Shown piece by piece: positions 41,564 to 50,724 of a stretch of 64,000 bases of DNA. The position numbers and the translations under genes were made by a program. Numbering within the stretch: the first letter of the stretch is position 1; each line of letters opens with the position of its first letter. Below the pieces are notes generated by a model. That model had not been told where the DNA came from. It saw nothing but the letters and a program-made list of their open reading frames with translations, and did no database searches. Origin of the DNA: Trichococcus ilyis (GTDB taxonomy: Bacteria > Bacillota > Bacilli > Lactobacillales > Aerococcaceae); contig NZ_FNYT01000001.1 in assembly GCF_900109135.1 (NCBI RefSeq), positions 1-64,000 of the forward strand, read 5' to 3'.

Positions 41564-44155
41564 ATGCCACAGAAGACGAAACATACGCCTATGATGGAGC
41601 AATATTTAGCCATAAAAGCACAGTATCCCGATGCGTTTTTGTTCTACCGTTTGGGTGATTTCTACGAATTGTTCCATGATGATGCCATGAAGGCCGCGAA
41701 ATTATTGGAAATCACGCTGACGAGCCGGAACAAAAATGCCGATGAACCAATTCCAATGTGTGGAGTTCCTTTCCACGCCGCCGCTGATTACATCCGCAGG
41801 CTTGTTGAGATGGGGCACAAGGTCGCCGTCTGCGAACAGATGGAGGATGCCAAGCAAACAAAAGGAATGGTACGCAGGGAAGTCGTCCAGGTCATCACGC
41901 CTGGGACATTCCTGAACGAGAACAGCAGCGAGAGCAAGACAAATAATTACTTGGCCAGCGTCATCCGGATCGAAGCGGACGGTTTTGCCTTGGGATATGT
42001 CGATATCGGAACGGGAGAGCTGAAAGTCACCCTTCTGGCCAACGAAGACGCTGTTTTCAACGAGCTTCAAACTTTGCCGTTCAAGGAAATCGTTTTGGAT
42101 ACAAAAACGGCTGATGGATTGACGGAAAAATTGCAAAAACAGTTCGGCATTCTGGTTTCCATCCAAACAGAACTGGTTCAGGAAACAAGCTTCCGCGATC
42201 TGGTTGCGGATTTGCCGCAACAGGCCGAAAAAGATGTGCTTATTCTGTTGCTGAGCTATCTTTCGGATACCCAAAAACGCAGCCTGTCCCATCTTCAGAA
42301 AGCTGCCGCCTATCAAACGGATGCCTTCCTGAAGATGGATACCTATGCGCGGCGCAACCTTGAGTTGGCAACATCGATCCGGACGCAGCAAAAGAAAGGC
42401 AGCCTGTTGTGGACGCTGGATGAGACCAAAACAGCCATGGGCGGGCGCATGCTGAAACAATGGCTGGAAAAGCCGCTGATCAATCTGAGTGACATACTCG
42501 CAAGGCAACGGAAAGTGGAGTCTTTGGTCAACCATTACTTTGAACGGATGGATATCAATGACGCTTTGACATCGGTATACGATCTGGAGCGCTTGGTCGC
42601 CAGAGTGGCGCTCGGAAATGTCAATGGCCGCGATCTGATTCAGCTGAAAACCTCTTTGAGGCAGATTCCAGGATTGGTTCAAGCAATCGCCGCAATCGAC
42701 GAACCGGATATTTGGCAGGATGTCATCGATAAATTGGAAGCTTACCCCGATGTCACTGAACTGATCGAGCGAGCGATCACGGATAATCCGCCCATCCAAA
42801 TTACGGAAGGCAACCTTATCCGCGACGGTTATGATGAGCAGTTGGATCGCTACCGCGATGCGATGAACAACGGGAAGCTTTGGATAGCGATGCTGCAAAA
42901 AGAGGAAAGAGAAAAGACCGGAATCAAAACGCTGAAAATCGGCTACAACCGCATTTTTGGCTATTACATCGAAGTGACGAAAGCGAACTTGGCCGCGCTT
43001 CCGGAAGGGACATACGAGCGCAAGCAAACGCTCGCCAACGCCGAACGCTTCGTCACACCTGCATTGAAAGAGAAAGAGACGCTTATTTTGGAGGCGGAGG
43101 AGAAGTCGGTCCAGTTGGAGCATGAGCTGTTCATCGCCCTGCGGGAAGAAATCAAAGGATACAGCCGCCAGCTCCAAGCATTGGCCAAACTGGTGGCGGA
43201 GATTGATGTCCTGCAGGCGTTCGCGCACGTCAGCGAAGCCTACCATTTCACCAAGCCGGAATTAAGCAACAGCGACCGGAATCTGACCGTCAAGGAAGGG
43301 CGTCATCCGGTTGTGGAACGTGTCATCGGCAAAGACAAATTCGTGCCCAACAGTATCTCCATGGATGAGGACAATCATATCCTGCTGATCACCGGGCCGA
43401 ATATGTCCGGAAAGAGCACCTACATGCGCCAGGTAGCCCTGATTGTCATCCTGGCCCAGATGGGTTGCTTTGTGCCGGCCGAGAAAGCCCGTCTGCCGAT
43501 TTTTGATCAAATCTTCACCCGGATCGGTGCAGCGGACGACCTCTATTCCGGGCAGAGCACTTTCATGGTCGAAATGGTCGAAACGAACCAAGCGCTGCGC
43601 TTCGCCACCGACAAGAGTTTGATTTTATTCGACGAAATCGGCAGGGGGACAGCCACCTATGACGGCATGGCCTTGGCCGAAGCGATCTTGCGCTACATCG
43701 ATCGCACGATCAAAGGCAAGACGCTGTTTTCGACGCATTACCACGAATTGACCCAACTCGAAGCCGAATTGGCGGGGACGAAGAATGTCCATGTCGGGGC
43801 AATCGAAAAAGACGGCGAATTGGTGTTCCTGCACAAGCTGATGACGGGACCGGCAGACAAAAGCTATGGCTTGCATGTGGCCAAATTGGCCGGGATGCCG
43901 GATGAACTGATTTCCGAAGCGCAAGTCATCCTCAATTCACTGAATGAACAGCACGAGCTGCATTCCGGCTTGAGCGTGCCGGCTTTGGAGGATACAGTCG
44001 AACAATTGGCGCTGTTCCAGGAAAACACGATGCATCCGAACGAAAAACACATTCTGGACGAGTTGTCGGATCTGGCGTTGGAGGATTGCACGCCGATGCA
44101 AGCCATGCTGCTGCTGGACGGTTGGAAAAAGTTGCTGAAATCACAAAAAAAGTAG
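41564..44155 (+). CDS. mutS: DNA mismatch repair protein MutS
   Basis: An 863-residue mismatch sensor. The N-terminal mismatch-binding domain has the Phe-X-Glu-type contact in RLGDFYELF. The clamp and lever region is followed by the ATPase with Walker A GPNMSGKST, the DEIGRGTATYDGMALAEA signature and the STHYHELT histidine loop. Full length, with a C-terminal tetramerisation and clamp-binding tail (VEQLALFQ). It begins 28 bases after ymcA; miaB, often placed between them in bacilli, is absent. The mutL gene follows directly. Confidence 0.98.
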   Translation: MPQKTKHTPMMEQYLAIKAQYPDAFLFYRLGDFYELFHDDAMKAAKLLEITLTSRNKNADEPIPMCGVPFHAAADYIRRLVEMGHKVAVCEQMEDAKQTKGMVRREVVQVITPGTFLNENSSESKTNNYLASVIRIEADGFALGYVDIGTGELKVTLLANEDAVFNELQTLPFKEIVLDTKTADGLTEKLQKQFGILVSIQTELVQETSFRDLVADLPQQAEKDVLILLLSYLSDTQKRSLSHLQKAAAYQTDAFLKMDTYARRNLELATSIRTQQKKGSLLWTLDETKTAMGGRMLKQWLEKPLINLSDILARQRKVESLVNHYFERMDINDALTSVYDLERLVARVALGNVNGRDLIQLKTSLRQIPGLVQAIAAIDEPDIWQDVIDKLEAYPDVTELIERAITDNPPIQITEGNLIRDGYDEQLDRYRDAMNNGKLWIAMLQKEEREKTGIKTLKIGYNRIFGYYIEVTKANLAALPEGTYERKQTLANAERFVTPALKEKETLILEAEEKSVQLEHELFIALREEIKGYSRQLQALAKLVAEIDVLQAFAHVSEAYHFTKPELSNSDRNLTVKEGRHPVVERVIGKDKFVPNSISMDEDNHILLITGPNMSGKSTYMRQVALIVILAQMGCFVPAEKARLPIFDQIFTRIGAADDLYSGQSTFMVEMVETNQALRFATDKSLILFDEIGRGTATYDGMALAEAILRYIDRTIKGKTLFSTHYHELTQLEAELAGTKNVHVGAIEKDGELVFLHKLMTGPADKSYGLHVAKLAGMPDELISEAQVILNSLNEQHELHSGLSVPALEDTVEQLALFQENTMHPNEKHILDELSDLALEDCTPMQAMLLLDGWKKLLKSQKK

Positions 44156-44164
44156 GTGGAAAAG

Positions 44165-46195
44165 ATGGCCAAAATCAGGGAGCTTTCGCAAATATTGACG
44201 AACCAGATCGCTGCAGGAGAAGTAATCGAACGCCCGGCATCGGTCGTTAAGGAATTGGTGGAAAATGCGATCGATGCGAACAGTACGCAAATTGATGTCT
44301 TCATCGAAGAGGCGGGCCTGAGGAAGGTGCAGGTCACGGACAATGGCGACGGCATCGCGGCGGACGAAGTGAAACTTGCTTTTACGCGGCATGCGACCAG
44401 CAAAATCTATACGCAGGATGATCTTTTCCGCATCCACTCGCTCGGATTCCGAGGGGAAGCTTTGCCCAGTATCGCCTCGGTCGCCAAAGTTACGATCGAA
44501 ACGGCCGTCGCTGATCAGAGCGGCACCTACTTGACCATACAAGGCGGCGTCATCGGCGAGGAAAGGCCGAACAAATCCCGAAAGGGCACTACGATCATCG
44601 TCGAAAACCTTTTCTACAACACGCCCGCCCGGCTGAAATACATCCGCTCCCTGCAGACCGAATTGTCCAACATCACCGACATCATGAACCGGATTGCCCT
44701 GAGCCATCCGGAGATCGCTTTCCGGTTGCTTCATGAGGGGAACCAGCTTTTGCGGACGGCCGGCAATGGCGACCTGCGCCAGACCATCGCCGGCGTGTAC
44801 GGAACGATGACGGCCAAGAAGATGAAACTGATCGAGAATGAGAACCTGGACTTCAAAGTCAGCGGCTACATCAGCCTGCCGGACACGACGCGCGCAAGCC
44901 GCAACTACATCACGCTGATATTGAATGGCCGGTTCATCAAAAATTATGCTTTGAACAAAGCGCTCATCGATGGTTATGGATCCAAACTGATGGTCGGGCG
45001 CTACCCGCTCGCGGTCATTGTGATCGAGGCGGATTCATTGCTTTTGGATGTGAATGTGCATCCTTCGAAAAAAGAAGTCAGGATCAGCAAAGAAAAGGAA
45101 CTCGGGGAGCTGATCCAACGCGCAGTCGCGGCTGTTCTGCGGACCGAAGAGCGCATCCCGAGCGGCATCGAAAATCTGAAGTTCAAGCGACAAAACTCCG
45201 TTGGGCCGGTCCGAACCGAGCAATTGAGCGTCTCTTTCCAGCAGTTCGATCAAGAAATTGTGCAAGAAGCGCCAGTGGACCTGCCAGCGGCGAGCGATGA
45301 CGAGGATTTCCGATCCTTGGAAACATCACGGAACAACGGGCCGGACCGCCATGAAGATGCAGAAAACCTGCCGGAGCTTACCGATTCTGTGGGACCCGCG
45401 CCTTCGGAAGAATTTTCTCCTTCGGAAATGGAGGAAGAAGCGGACGTTGTTCGGCCTGCTGACCAGTCTGCACAGGGCCGCAATGACTCAAACGCTGTTT
45501 GCCTGTCCGACGAACAAAAAAATCCGATGGCTCATGAAGAACCGATCATGAGAACCGTCCAGAAGGTTGAGGCGGAAACCCAAGCGGGGGCGGCCGGCAT
45601 CCGGCCGTTTCCCGATTTGCATTATTTCGGCCAGATGCACGGTACTTACCTATTCGCTCAAAATGAAAAGGGTCTGTACATCATCGATCAGCATGCTGCG
45701 CAGGAACGCATCAAATATGAATATTATCGTGAGGAGATCGGCAAGGTTTCCGCCGACCTCCAAGGGTTGCTGATACCGATCATGCTGGATTACCCCGCGA
45801 ATGAATTTCATCTGATCCAGGAGAACCGTGAGGTGCTGGAAGCGATGGGGCTCTTCCTGGAGCCATTCGGCCAGAACAGTTTCATCGTCGAAAAGCATCC
45901 CGCTTGGTTCACGCCGGGTGAGGAGGAAGAGATCCTGAAGGAACTGGTGGAGATGTTTTTGACGGAAGGGGACATCTCCATCAAAAAACTTCGGGAAGCC
46001 ACTGCCATCATGATGAGCTGCAAGCGATCGATCAAGGCGAATCATTTCCTGAGCGAGAAAGAAGCGCGCCAGTTGTTGGCCGATCTGGCAGCAACGGATA
46101 ATCCCTACAATTGTCCGCACGGCAGACCGGTGCTGATCCAATTCTCCAACCAGGATATGGAGAAGCTATTCAAGCGGATCCAGGACCCACACTGA
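44165..46195 (+). CDS. mutL: DNA mismatch repair protein MutL
   Basis: A 676-residue protein that links MutS to strand incision. The N-terminal GHKL ATPase (about 1-330) has ELVENAIDAN, DNGDGI and GFRGEALPSI. A long acidic linker (about 345-475) precedes the C-terminal dimerisation domain. The endonuclease motif DQHAAQERIKYE begins at Asp508, and CPHGRP lies near the end, so it is a nicking MutL, as expected in a bacterium without MutH. The ATG at 44165 has AGGTGG overlapping the mutS stop; a GTG at 44156 is less likely. Confidence 0.98.
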   Translation: MAKIRELSQILTNQIAAGEVIERPASVVKELVENAIDANSTQIDVFIEEAGLRKVQVTDNGDGIAADEVKLAFTRHATSKIYTQDDLFRIHSLGFRGEALPSIASVAKVTIETAVADQSGTYLTIQGGVIGEERPNKSRKGTTIIVENLFYNTPARLKYIRSLQTELSNITDIMNRIALSHPEIAFRLLHEGNQLLRTAGNGDLRQTIAGVYGTMTAKKMKLIENENLDFKVSGYISLPDTTRASRNYITLILNGRFIKNYALNKALIDGYGSKLMVGRYPLAVIVIEADSLLLDVNVHPSKKEVRISKEKELGELIQRAVAAVLRTEERIPSGIENLKFKRQNSVGPVRTEQLSVSFQQFDQEIVQEAPVDLPAASDDEDFRSLETSRNNGPDRHEDAENLPELTDSVGPAPSEEFSPSEMEEEADVVRPADQSAQGRNDSNAVCLSDEQKNPMAHEEPIMRTVQKVEAETQAGAAGIRPFPDLHYFGQMHGTYLFAQNEKGLYIIDQHAAQERIKYEYYREEIGKVSADLQGLLIPIMLDYPANEFHLIQENREVLEAMGLFLEPFGQNSFIVEKHPAWFTPGEEEEILKELVEMFLTEGDISIKKLREATAIMMSCKRSIKANHFLSEKEARQLLADLAATDNPYNCPHGRPVLIQFSNQDMEKLFKRIQDPH

Positions 46196-46269
46196 GAGCG
46201 TATCATTTCTTATTTCTGCTTATTTATTGTAAAATCAGGATAGTTAAATAGCAGATGGGAGTGGAAGAA

Positions 46270-46875
46270 ATGGTGCAAATCAATGATATTTCCGAAATGA
46301 TGGGCGAACTGAACAAAGAAAGTTCGATTCAGGCCTTGGGCAGCAAAACGGGCGTTGATGCAAGCATTTTGCCGAAATTGGCTGTCGTTGCAATCCCTTT
46401 GATCCTTCGGGCATTAAGCAAAAACGCAGAGTCGAAAGCAGGAAAAGATTCCTTATCAGATGCATTGGAAAAACACAAAGGCAAGACCAAAGATGTATCC
46501 TCGATCGAAGACGTGGTCAAGAAAGTCGATACGGATGATGGTGATAAAATATTGGATCATGCCTTCGGCGACAAGGACAAGGTCGTGGATCAGATCGCTG
46601 CCCAAACCGGCATCAGCAAAGCGGAGGTTACCAAAGTTTTGGCTTCCATGGCGCCGATGATCCTGGGCATGCTGGCGGACAAAAAGGATGCTGATGGCTT
46701 GGATGCCGACGGTGTGGCCAAACAGACCGACATCTTCTCGAAACAGGCGGAAGAAACCGCCACGAACAATTTCGACATCACCGATCTTTTCCCTAAGCAA
46801 TCCGGAACGGCGACCCCATCGGCAACGGGCGGCTTGGGGGGCATCCTGGGGAGCATTTTGGGGAATCTATTCTGA
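46270..46875 (+). CDS. DUF937 family protein
   Basis: A 201-residue soluble protein of the DUF937/YidB-like group. It is helix-rich with repeated LPKLAVVAIPLILRALSKNA-type segments (about 35-55) and KAEVTKVLASMAPMILGMLA (about 118-138), a Lys/Asp-rich middle, and a Gly-rich end (GGLGGILGSILGNLF). No catalytic motif is known. The ATG at 46270 has GGAGTGG upstream; an ATG at 46255 is also in frame. It has its own terminator and stands between mutL and msrB. Confidence 0.85.
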   Translation: MVQINDISEMMGELNKESSIQALGSKTGVDASILPKLAVVAIPLILRALSKNAESKAGKDSLSDALEKHKGKTKDVSSIEDVVKKVDTDDGDKILDHAFGDKDKVVDQIAAQTGISKAEVTKVLASMAPMILGMLADKKDADGLDADGVAKQTDIFSKQAEETATNNFDITDLFPKQSGTATPSATGGLGGILGSILGNLF

Positions 46876-46898
46876 ATCATCCTGACCAGGAGCGATCG

Positions 46899-46931
46899 AA
46901 GCAGAACAAGCCTTTTTTGTTCTGCTTTTTT
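46899..46931 (+). terminator. Terminator of the DUF937 gene
   Basis: AGCAGAACAA / TTGTTCTGCT with a short loop and six T. Confidence 0.9.
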
Positions 46932-46942
46932 GGATTCTTTGC

Positions 46943-46948
46943 TATACT
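46943..46948 (+). promoter_or_regulatory. Candidate -10 box of msrB
   Basis: TATACT preceded by TGC (extended type). Transcription would begin near 46955, which argues against the in-frame ATG at 46955 as start codon. Confidence 0.5.
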
Positions 46949-46981
46949 GAAAAAATGAAAAGAAAGGGGTCCGATATCAGG

Positions 46982-47407
46982 ATGGACAATAAAGAGGAAC
47001 GTTTGAAGCGCTTGACGCCTTTACAATATGAAGTGACACAGAACGAAGCGACGGAAAGACCTTTTTCCGGCGAATATGATGATTTTTACGAAAAAGGCAT
47101 CTATGTGGATGTCGTGAGCGGGGAGCCGTTGTTCAGTTCTGCCGACAAGTACGATGCAGGCTGTGGCTGGCCTTCTTTTGCTAAACCGATTTCCACTCTG
47201 AAAGAATTGGAAGACCGCAAGCTGATGCGCAAACGCACGGAAGTCCGGAGCTCCCAAGCCGACTCCCACCTAGGGCATGTTTTTGAGGACGGCCCGGCAG
47301 AGTTGGGCGGACTGCGCTATTGCATCAATTCGGCAGCTCTGCGCTTTGTCCCTTACGATCGCTTGGATGCGGAAGGTTACTCTGAATATAAACAATTATT
47401 CGAATAA
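46982..47407 (+). CDS. msrB: Peptide-methionine (R)-S-oxide reductase
   Basis: A 141-residue enzyme that repairs R-methionine sulfoxide in proteins. Family motifs are [25 protein letters not shown] and [11 protein letters not shown] with the catalytic cysteine. The zinc CxxC pairs of other MsrB types are absent, as is usual in this group. The start is uncertain: the ATG at 46982 has AAAGGGG 12 bases upstream, longer than usual, while the ATG at 46955 would sit at the transcript start without a site. The gene is monocistronic. Confidence 0.94.
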   Translation: MDNKEERLKRLTPLQYEVTQNEATERPFSGEYDDFYEKGIYVDVVSGEPLFSSADKYDAGCGWPSFAKPISTLKELEDRKLMRKRTEVRSSQADSHLGHVFEDGPAELGGLRYCINSAALRFVPYDRLDAEGYSEYKQLFE

Positions 47408-47418
47408 GGAGCAAAGAT

Positions 47419-47452
47419 AAATCCCGTGGCTATCGGCTTTGGGATTTTTTTG
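47419..47452 (+). terminator. Terminator of msrB
   Basis: AAATCCC / GGGATTT with a 15-base loop and seven T. Confidence 0.8.
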
Positions 47453-47574
47453 CTGCTTTTGCAGACCAAACGATTGTTCCCGCATATCTGGCTGAGTGGC
47501 TGTCATTTCCGATCTGTTTTATGTTATGATAGAGAACGAATGACAATCAGGAAAACAAGAGTAGGAGCAAAATG

Positions 47575-48186
47575 ATGTACGAATACATAAAAGGTAAATT
47601 AGTCCATGTGGGACCGTTATATGTGGTGCTGGAGAACGGCGGCATCGGCTACCAGTTGCAGGTTGCCAATCCTTTCCGCTTTTCCGGAAGCCTGAACCAG
47701 GAGCTTACGCTTTACATCTATCAGGCAGTCCGGGAGGATGCAATCACACTGTTCGGCTTCAAGGATTACACGGAAAAGCAGCTGTACCTGAAACTGATCA
47801 GCGTCTCCGGGATCGGGCCGAAGAGCGGCCTGTCGATTTTGGCAAGCGATGACCACCTGGGCCTGATCCAAGCGATCGAAACAGATAATGTGGGCTATTT
47901 GGTGAAATTCCCTGGTGTAGGCAAGAAGACTGCCTCGCAGATCATTTTGGACTTGAAAGGCAAACTCGGGGAACTGCTGCCCGATACGTATTGGATGGAA
48001 GAACATCCCGCCCATGAAACAGCAGACGGACAACCCGCTGTGTTGACGGAAGCCCTGGAGGCTCTGGCTGGTTTGGGCTATTCGGAACGTGAAGTGAAGA
48101 AAATACTGCCGACATTAGAAAAAGAAAACTATGCCAGCACAGAAGAGGTGCTTCGTACGGCGTTCAAGCTACTTTTAAAAGGGTGA
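47575..48186 (+). CDS. ruvA: Holliday junction DNA helicase subunit RuvA
   Basis: A 203-residue junction-binding protein with the three RuvA domains: an OB fold (about 1-65), helix-hairpin-helix motifs (about 70-140: ISVSGIGPKSGLSILA and FPGVGKKTASQIILDL), and a C-terminal domain that contacts RuvB (about 155-203). The ATG at 47575 is preferred over the ATG one codon earlier for spacing to AGGAG and family fit. ruvB starts 5 bases after its stop, so they form one unit. Confidence 0.97.
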   Translation: MYEYIKGKLVHVGPLYVVLENGGIGYQLQVANPFRFSGSLNQELTLYIYQAVREDAITLFGFKDYTEKQLYLKLISVSGIGPKSGLSILASDDHLGLIQAIETDNVGYLVKFPGVGKKTASQIILDLKGKLGELLPDTYWMEEHPAHETADGQPAVLTEALEALAGLGYSEREVKKILPTLEKENYASTEEVLRTAFKLLLKG

Positions 48187-48191
48187 TATAG

Positions 48192-49202
48192 ATGACAGCT
48201 GAAAACAGAATCGTTTCCGGAAATACGGAAAACATGACCGAAGATCTGATCGAAAAAACATTGCGGCCGCAAATGATGGCGCAGTACATCGGGCAAGACA
48301 AAGTCAAAAATGAACTGAAAGTGTATATCCAAGCCGCAAAAGCGCGCAGCGAAGCCCTAGATCACGTATTGCTGTACGGGCCGCCAGGATTGGGGAAAAC
48401 GACATTGGCGATGGTCATCGCCAACGAGTTGGATGTCCGGATCCACAGCACAAGCGGGCCTGCTATCGAACGGCCGGGCGATCTGATGGTGTTGCTCAAT
48501 GAACTGGAAGCGGGGGATGTCCTCTTCATCGATGAGATCCATCGCTTGCCGCGGATTGTGGAGGAAGTGCTGTACTCTGCCATGGAGGATTACTATGTGG
48601 ACATCATCATCGGACAAGGTCCCACAGCCCACCCGGTCCACTTTACGCTGCCTCCGTTCACGCTGGTCGGAGCAACGACAAAGGCCGGCAGTCTGTCGGC
48701 CCCCTTGCGTGACCGGTTCGGAATCGTTTCGCGGATGGAATATTACAGCCTGGAGGATCTCAGGCAAATCGTCCACCGTTCTGCGGATGTTTTATCGACG
48801 AAAATCGACGAGTCAGGAGCTGTCGAAATCGCCTTGAGATCCAGGGGAACCCCGCGTGTTGCCAACCGGCTGCTCCGGCGTGTGCGCGATTTCGCTCAAG
48901 TTTACCGCGATGGCCTGATCACAAAGGAAATCGCCGACAAAGCCTTAGCCATTTTGAGCGTGGACAACAGGGGGCTTGATGACTTGGATCGACAAATATT
49001 GACGACGATGATCCAATTCTATAATGGCGGCCCCGTCGGTCTTTCGACAATCGCCGCCAATATCGGGGAAGAAATGGAAACGATAGAGGACATGTATGAA
49101 CCCTATCTGCTCCAGCTGGGTTTCCTGCAACGCACACCGCGCGGCCGGGTAGCAACCCCGATGGCTTATGACCATTTGGGAATCAAGTATGATACAGAAT
49201 AA
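48192..49202 (+). CDS. ruvB: Holliday junction DNA helicase subunit RuvB
   Basis: A 336-residue AAA+ motor that drives branch migration with RuvA. Walker A is GPPGLGKTT, Walker B is [10 protein letters not shown], sensor 1 lies in LVGATTKAG, the arginine-finger region is [10 protein letters not shown], and the C-terminal winged helix ends [17 protein letters not shown]. The start has AAAAGGGTGATA upstream. It is followed after 20 bases by queA, the usual order in Firmicutes. ruvC is absent, as expected: this group uses RecU. Confidence 0.98.
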   Translation: MTAENRIVSGNTENMTEDLIEKTLRPQMMAQYIGQDKVKNELKVYIQAAKARSEALDHVLLYGPPGLGKTTLAMVIANELDVRIHSTSGPAIERPGDLMVLLNELEAGDVLFIDEIHRLPRIVEEVLYSAMEDYYVDIIIGQGPTAHPVHFTLPPFTLVGATTKAGSLSAPLRDRFGIVSRMEYYSLEDLRQIVHRSADVLSTKIDESGAVEIALRSRGTPRVANRLLRRVRDFAQVYRDGLITKEIADKALAILSVDNRGLDDLDRQILTTMIQFYNGGPVGLSTIAANIGEEMETIEDMYEPYLLQLGFLQRTPRGRVATPMAYDHLGIKYDTE

Positions 49203-49222
49203 TAAGCGAGGTATTTTATCTA

Positions 49223-50251
49223 ATGAGGACAAGCGATTTTGATTTTAATTTGCCGGAAGAACTGATTGCGCAGACACCACTGTTGGATCGGTCATCATCC
49301 CGGCTTCTTGCCCTGGACTCCAAAACCGGAGAAATCATGGACAAACATTTCACCGACATAGTGGCGGAACTTCAGGAAGGCGATGCGCTGGTGCTGAACA
49401 ATACACGCGTGTTGCCGGCGCGACTGCATGGCGTCAAACCGGATACCGGCGGGCATATCGAAGTCCTGCTTCTGAACAATATCCAAGGGGATGAGTGGGA
49501 GACGCTTGTCAAACCGGGAAAACGCGTCAAAGTCGGGACAGTCATCTCTTTCGGGGATGGACGCTTGACTGCGGAAGTGACGCAGTCATTGGAACACGGG
49601 GGCCGCATTTTGAATTTCAAATATGATGGCGTATTTTTGGAGATACTGGAATCGCTGGGCGAAATGCCTTTGCCGCCCTACATCAAGGAGACGCTGGATG
49701 ATCAGGAACGCTACCAGACGGTTTACGCCAAAGAAGTCGGATCGGCAGCTGCCCCGACAGCAGGGCTGCATTTCACAGCCGAACTGCTTCAGGAGGTAGC
49801 CAATAAGGGTGTCAAAATCGTCTACCTGACGTTGCATGTGGGCTTGGGGACTTTCCGGCCGGTATCGGTCGATGACATCGCCAGCCATGAAATGCATTCC
49901 GAATTCTACCAGCTGACGGATGAGGCAGCGCAAACGCTGAATGACGTCCGTTCCAACGGAGGCAAAATAGTGGCGGTTGGCACGACTTCCGTGCGGACGC
50001 TGGAAACGATCGGCACGAAATTTGACGGCGAAATCAAGGCCGACAGCGGCTGGACGAAAATTTTCATTTCACCGGGCTACTCCTTCAAGGTTGTGCAGGG
50101 AATCATCACCAATTTTCATTTGCCGAAATCGACCTTGGTCATGCTGGTCAGCGCTTTTGCCGGCAGGGACAATGTCTTGGCCGCTTATGAGCACGCCGTC
50201 AAAGAAAAGTACCGCTTCTTCAGCTTCGGCGACGCCATGTTCATCAAATAG
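49223..50251 (+). CDS. queA: S-adenosylmethionine:tRNA ribosyltransferase-isomerase
   Basis: A 342-residue enzyme that adds the epoxycyclopentanediol group to 7-aminomethyl-7-deazaguanine in tRNA, the penultimate step of queuosine synthesis. Typical motifs are [38 protein letters not shown] and [11 protein letters not shown]. Full length. Its usual neighbour tgt does not follow; a small minus-strand gene does. The ribosome site GCGAGGTATTT is weak. The gene ends at a strong terminator. Confidence 0.97.
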   Translation: MRTSDFDFNLPEELIAQTPLLDRSSSRLLALDSKTGEIMDKHFTDIVAELQEGDALVLNNTRVLPARLHGVKPDTGGHIEVLLLNNIQGDEWETLVKPGKRVKVGTVISFGDGRLTAEVTQSLEHGGRILNFKYDGVFLEILESLGEMPLPPYIKETLDDQERYQTVYAKEVGSAAAPTAGLHFTAELLQEVANKGVKIVYLTLHVGLGTFRPVSVDDIASHEMHSEFYQLTDEAAQTLNDVRSNGGKIVAVGTTSVRTLETIGTKFDGEIKADSGWTKIFISPGYSFKVVQGIITNFHLPKSTLVMLVSAFAGRDNVLAAYEHAVKEKYRFFSFGDAMFIK

Positions 50252-50334
50252 ACAGAAAAGCTGGACATCATTTTGGGGTGCCCGGAATATTTTGTAAACT
50301 TGCGAATCGCCTATGGTGATGCACTTTTTAGTAC

Positions 50335-50371
50335 AAAAAAACCTTCAGGAACCATTTCCTGAAGGTTTTTT
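50335..50371. terminator. Bidirectional terminator after queA
   Basis: ACCTTCAGGAA / TTCCTGAAGGT with A and T runs on both sides, between queA and the convergent DUF2929 gene. Confidence 0.92.
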
Positions 50372-50402
50372 GTTGGGTGCCGTCCTCAAAACGAACTGTC
50401 GG

Positions 50403-50582
50403 TTATTTATGGGGTGCTGTCTTCGGCATCAACGCAGAAACAAGCACTACGATCAGCGCGGTAAAGATACCTGTCATGGTTGCGATCATAAAGTCATAGC
50501 TGCCGCCGGATAGGGCGCTGCCCAGATAAACAGATACTTGCCCTAAGATAAATCCCCAAAAAATGATTGCAATATATTTCAT
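50403..50582 (-). CDS. DUF2929 family small membrane protein (YjzD-like)
   Basis: A 59-residue protein (MKYIAIIFWGFILGQVSVYL, a glycine-rich turn, then a second hydrophobic segment) found by translating the minus strand. It has two membrane helices (about 3-24 and 31-51) and a short basic tail. GAGGTG lies about 9 bases before the ATG. Pattern and size match DUF2929/YjzD proteins of Firmicutes, whose function is unknown. It is convergent with queA and divergent from dnaE. Confidence 0.8.
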   Translation of the reverse strand: MKYIAIIFWGFILGQVSVYLGSALSGGSYDFMIATMTGIFTALIVVLVSALMPKTAPHK

Positions 50583-50724
50583 GTCGTTTACACCTCTTCT
50601 CGCAATTCATTTTATCACTTTTTTTGGAGATGACAAGCATTACTTGGCAAACGACTTTTTCGCTTCTTGGATCAGTGCGGGTACGCTATAATGAAAGTAA
50701 TGATTAAAAAAGGAGGGCTCAGAC

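Noticed and set aside
42337-43246. Long minus-strand open stretches inside mutS and similar ones in dnaE, ftsK and deoB
   Set aside because: They are antisense shadows of long, well-conserved genes and have His/Gln/Arg-rich compositions typical of reverse-frame translation.
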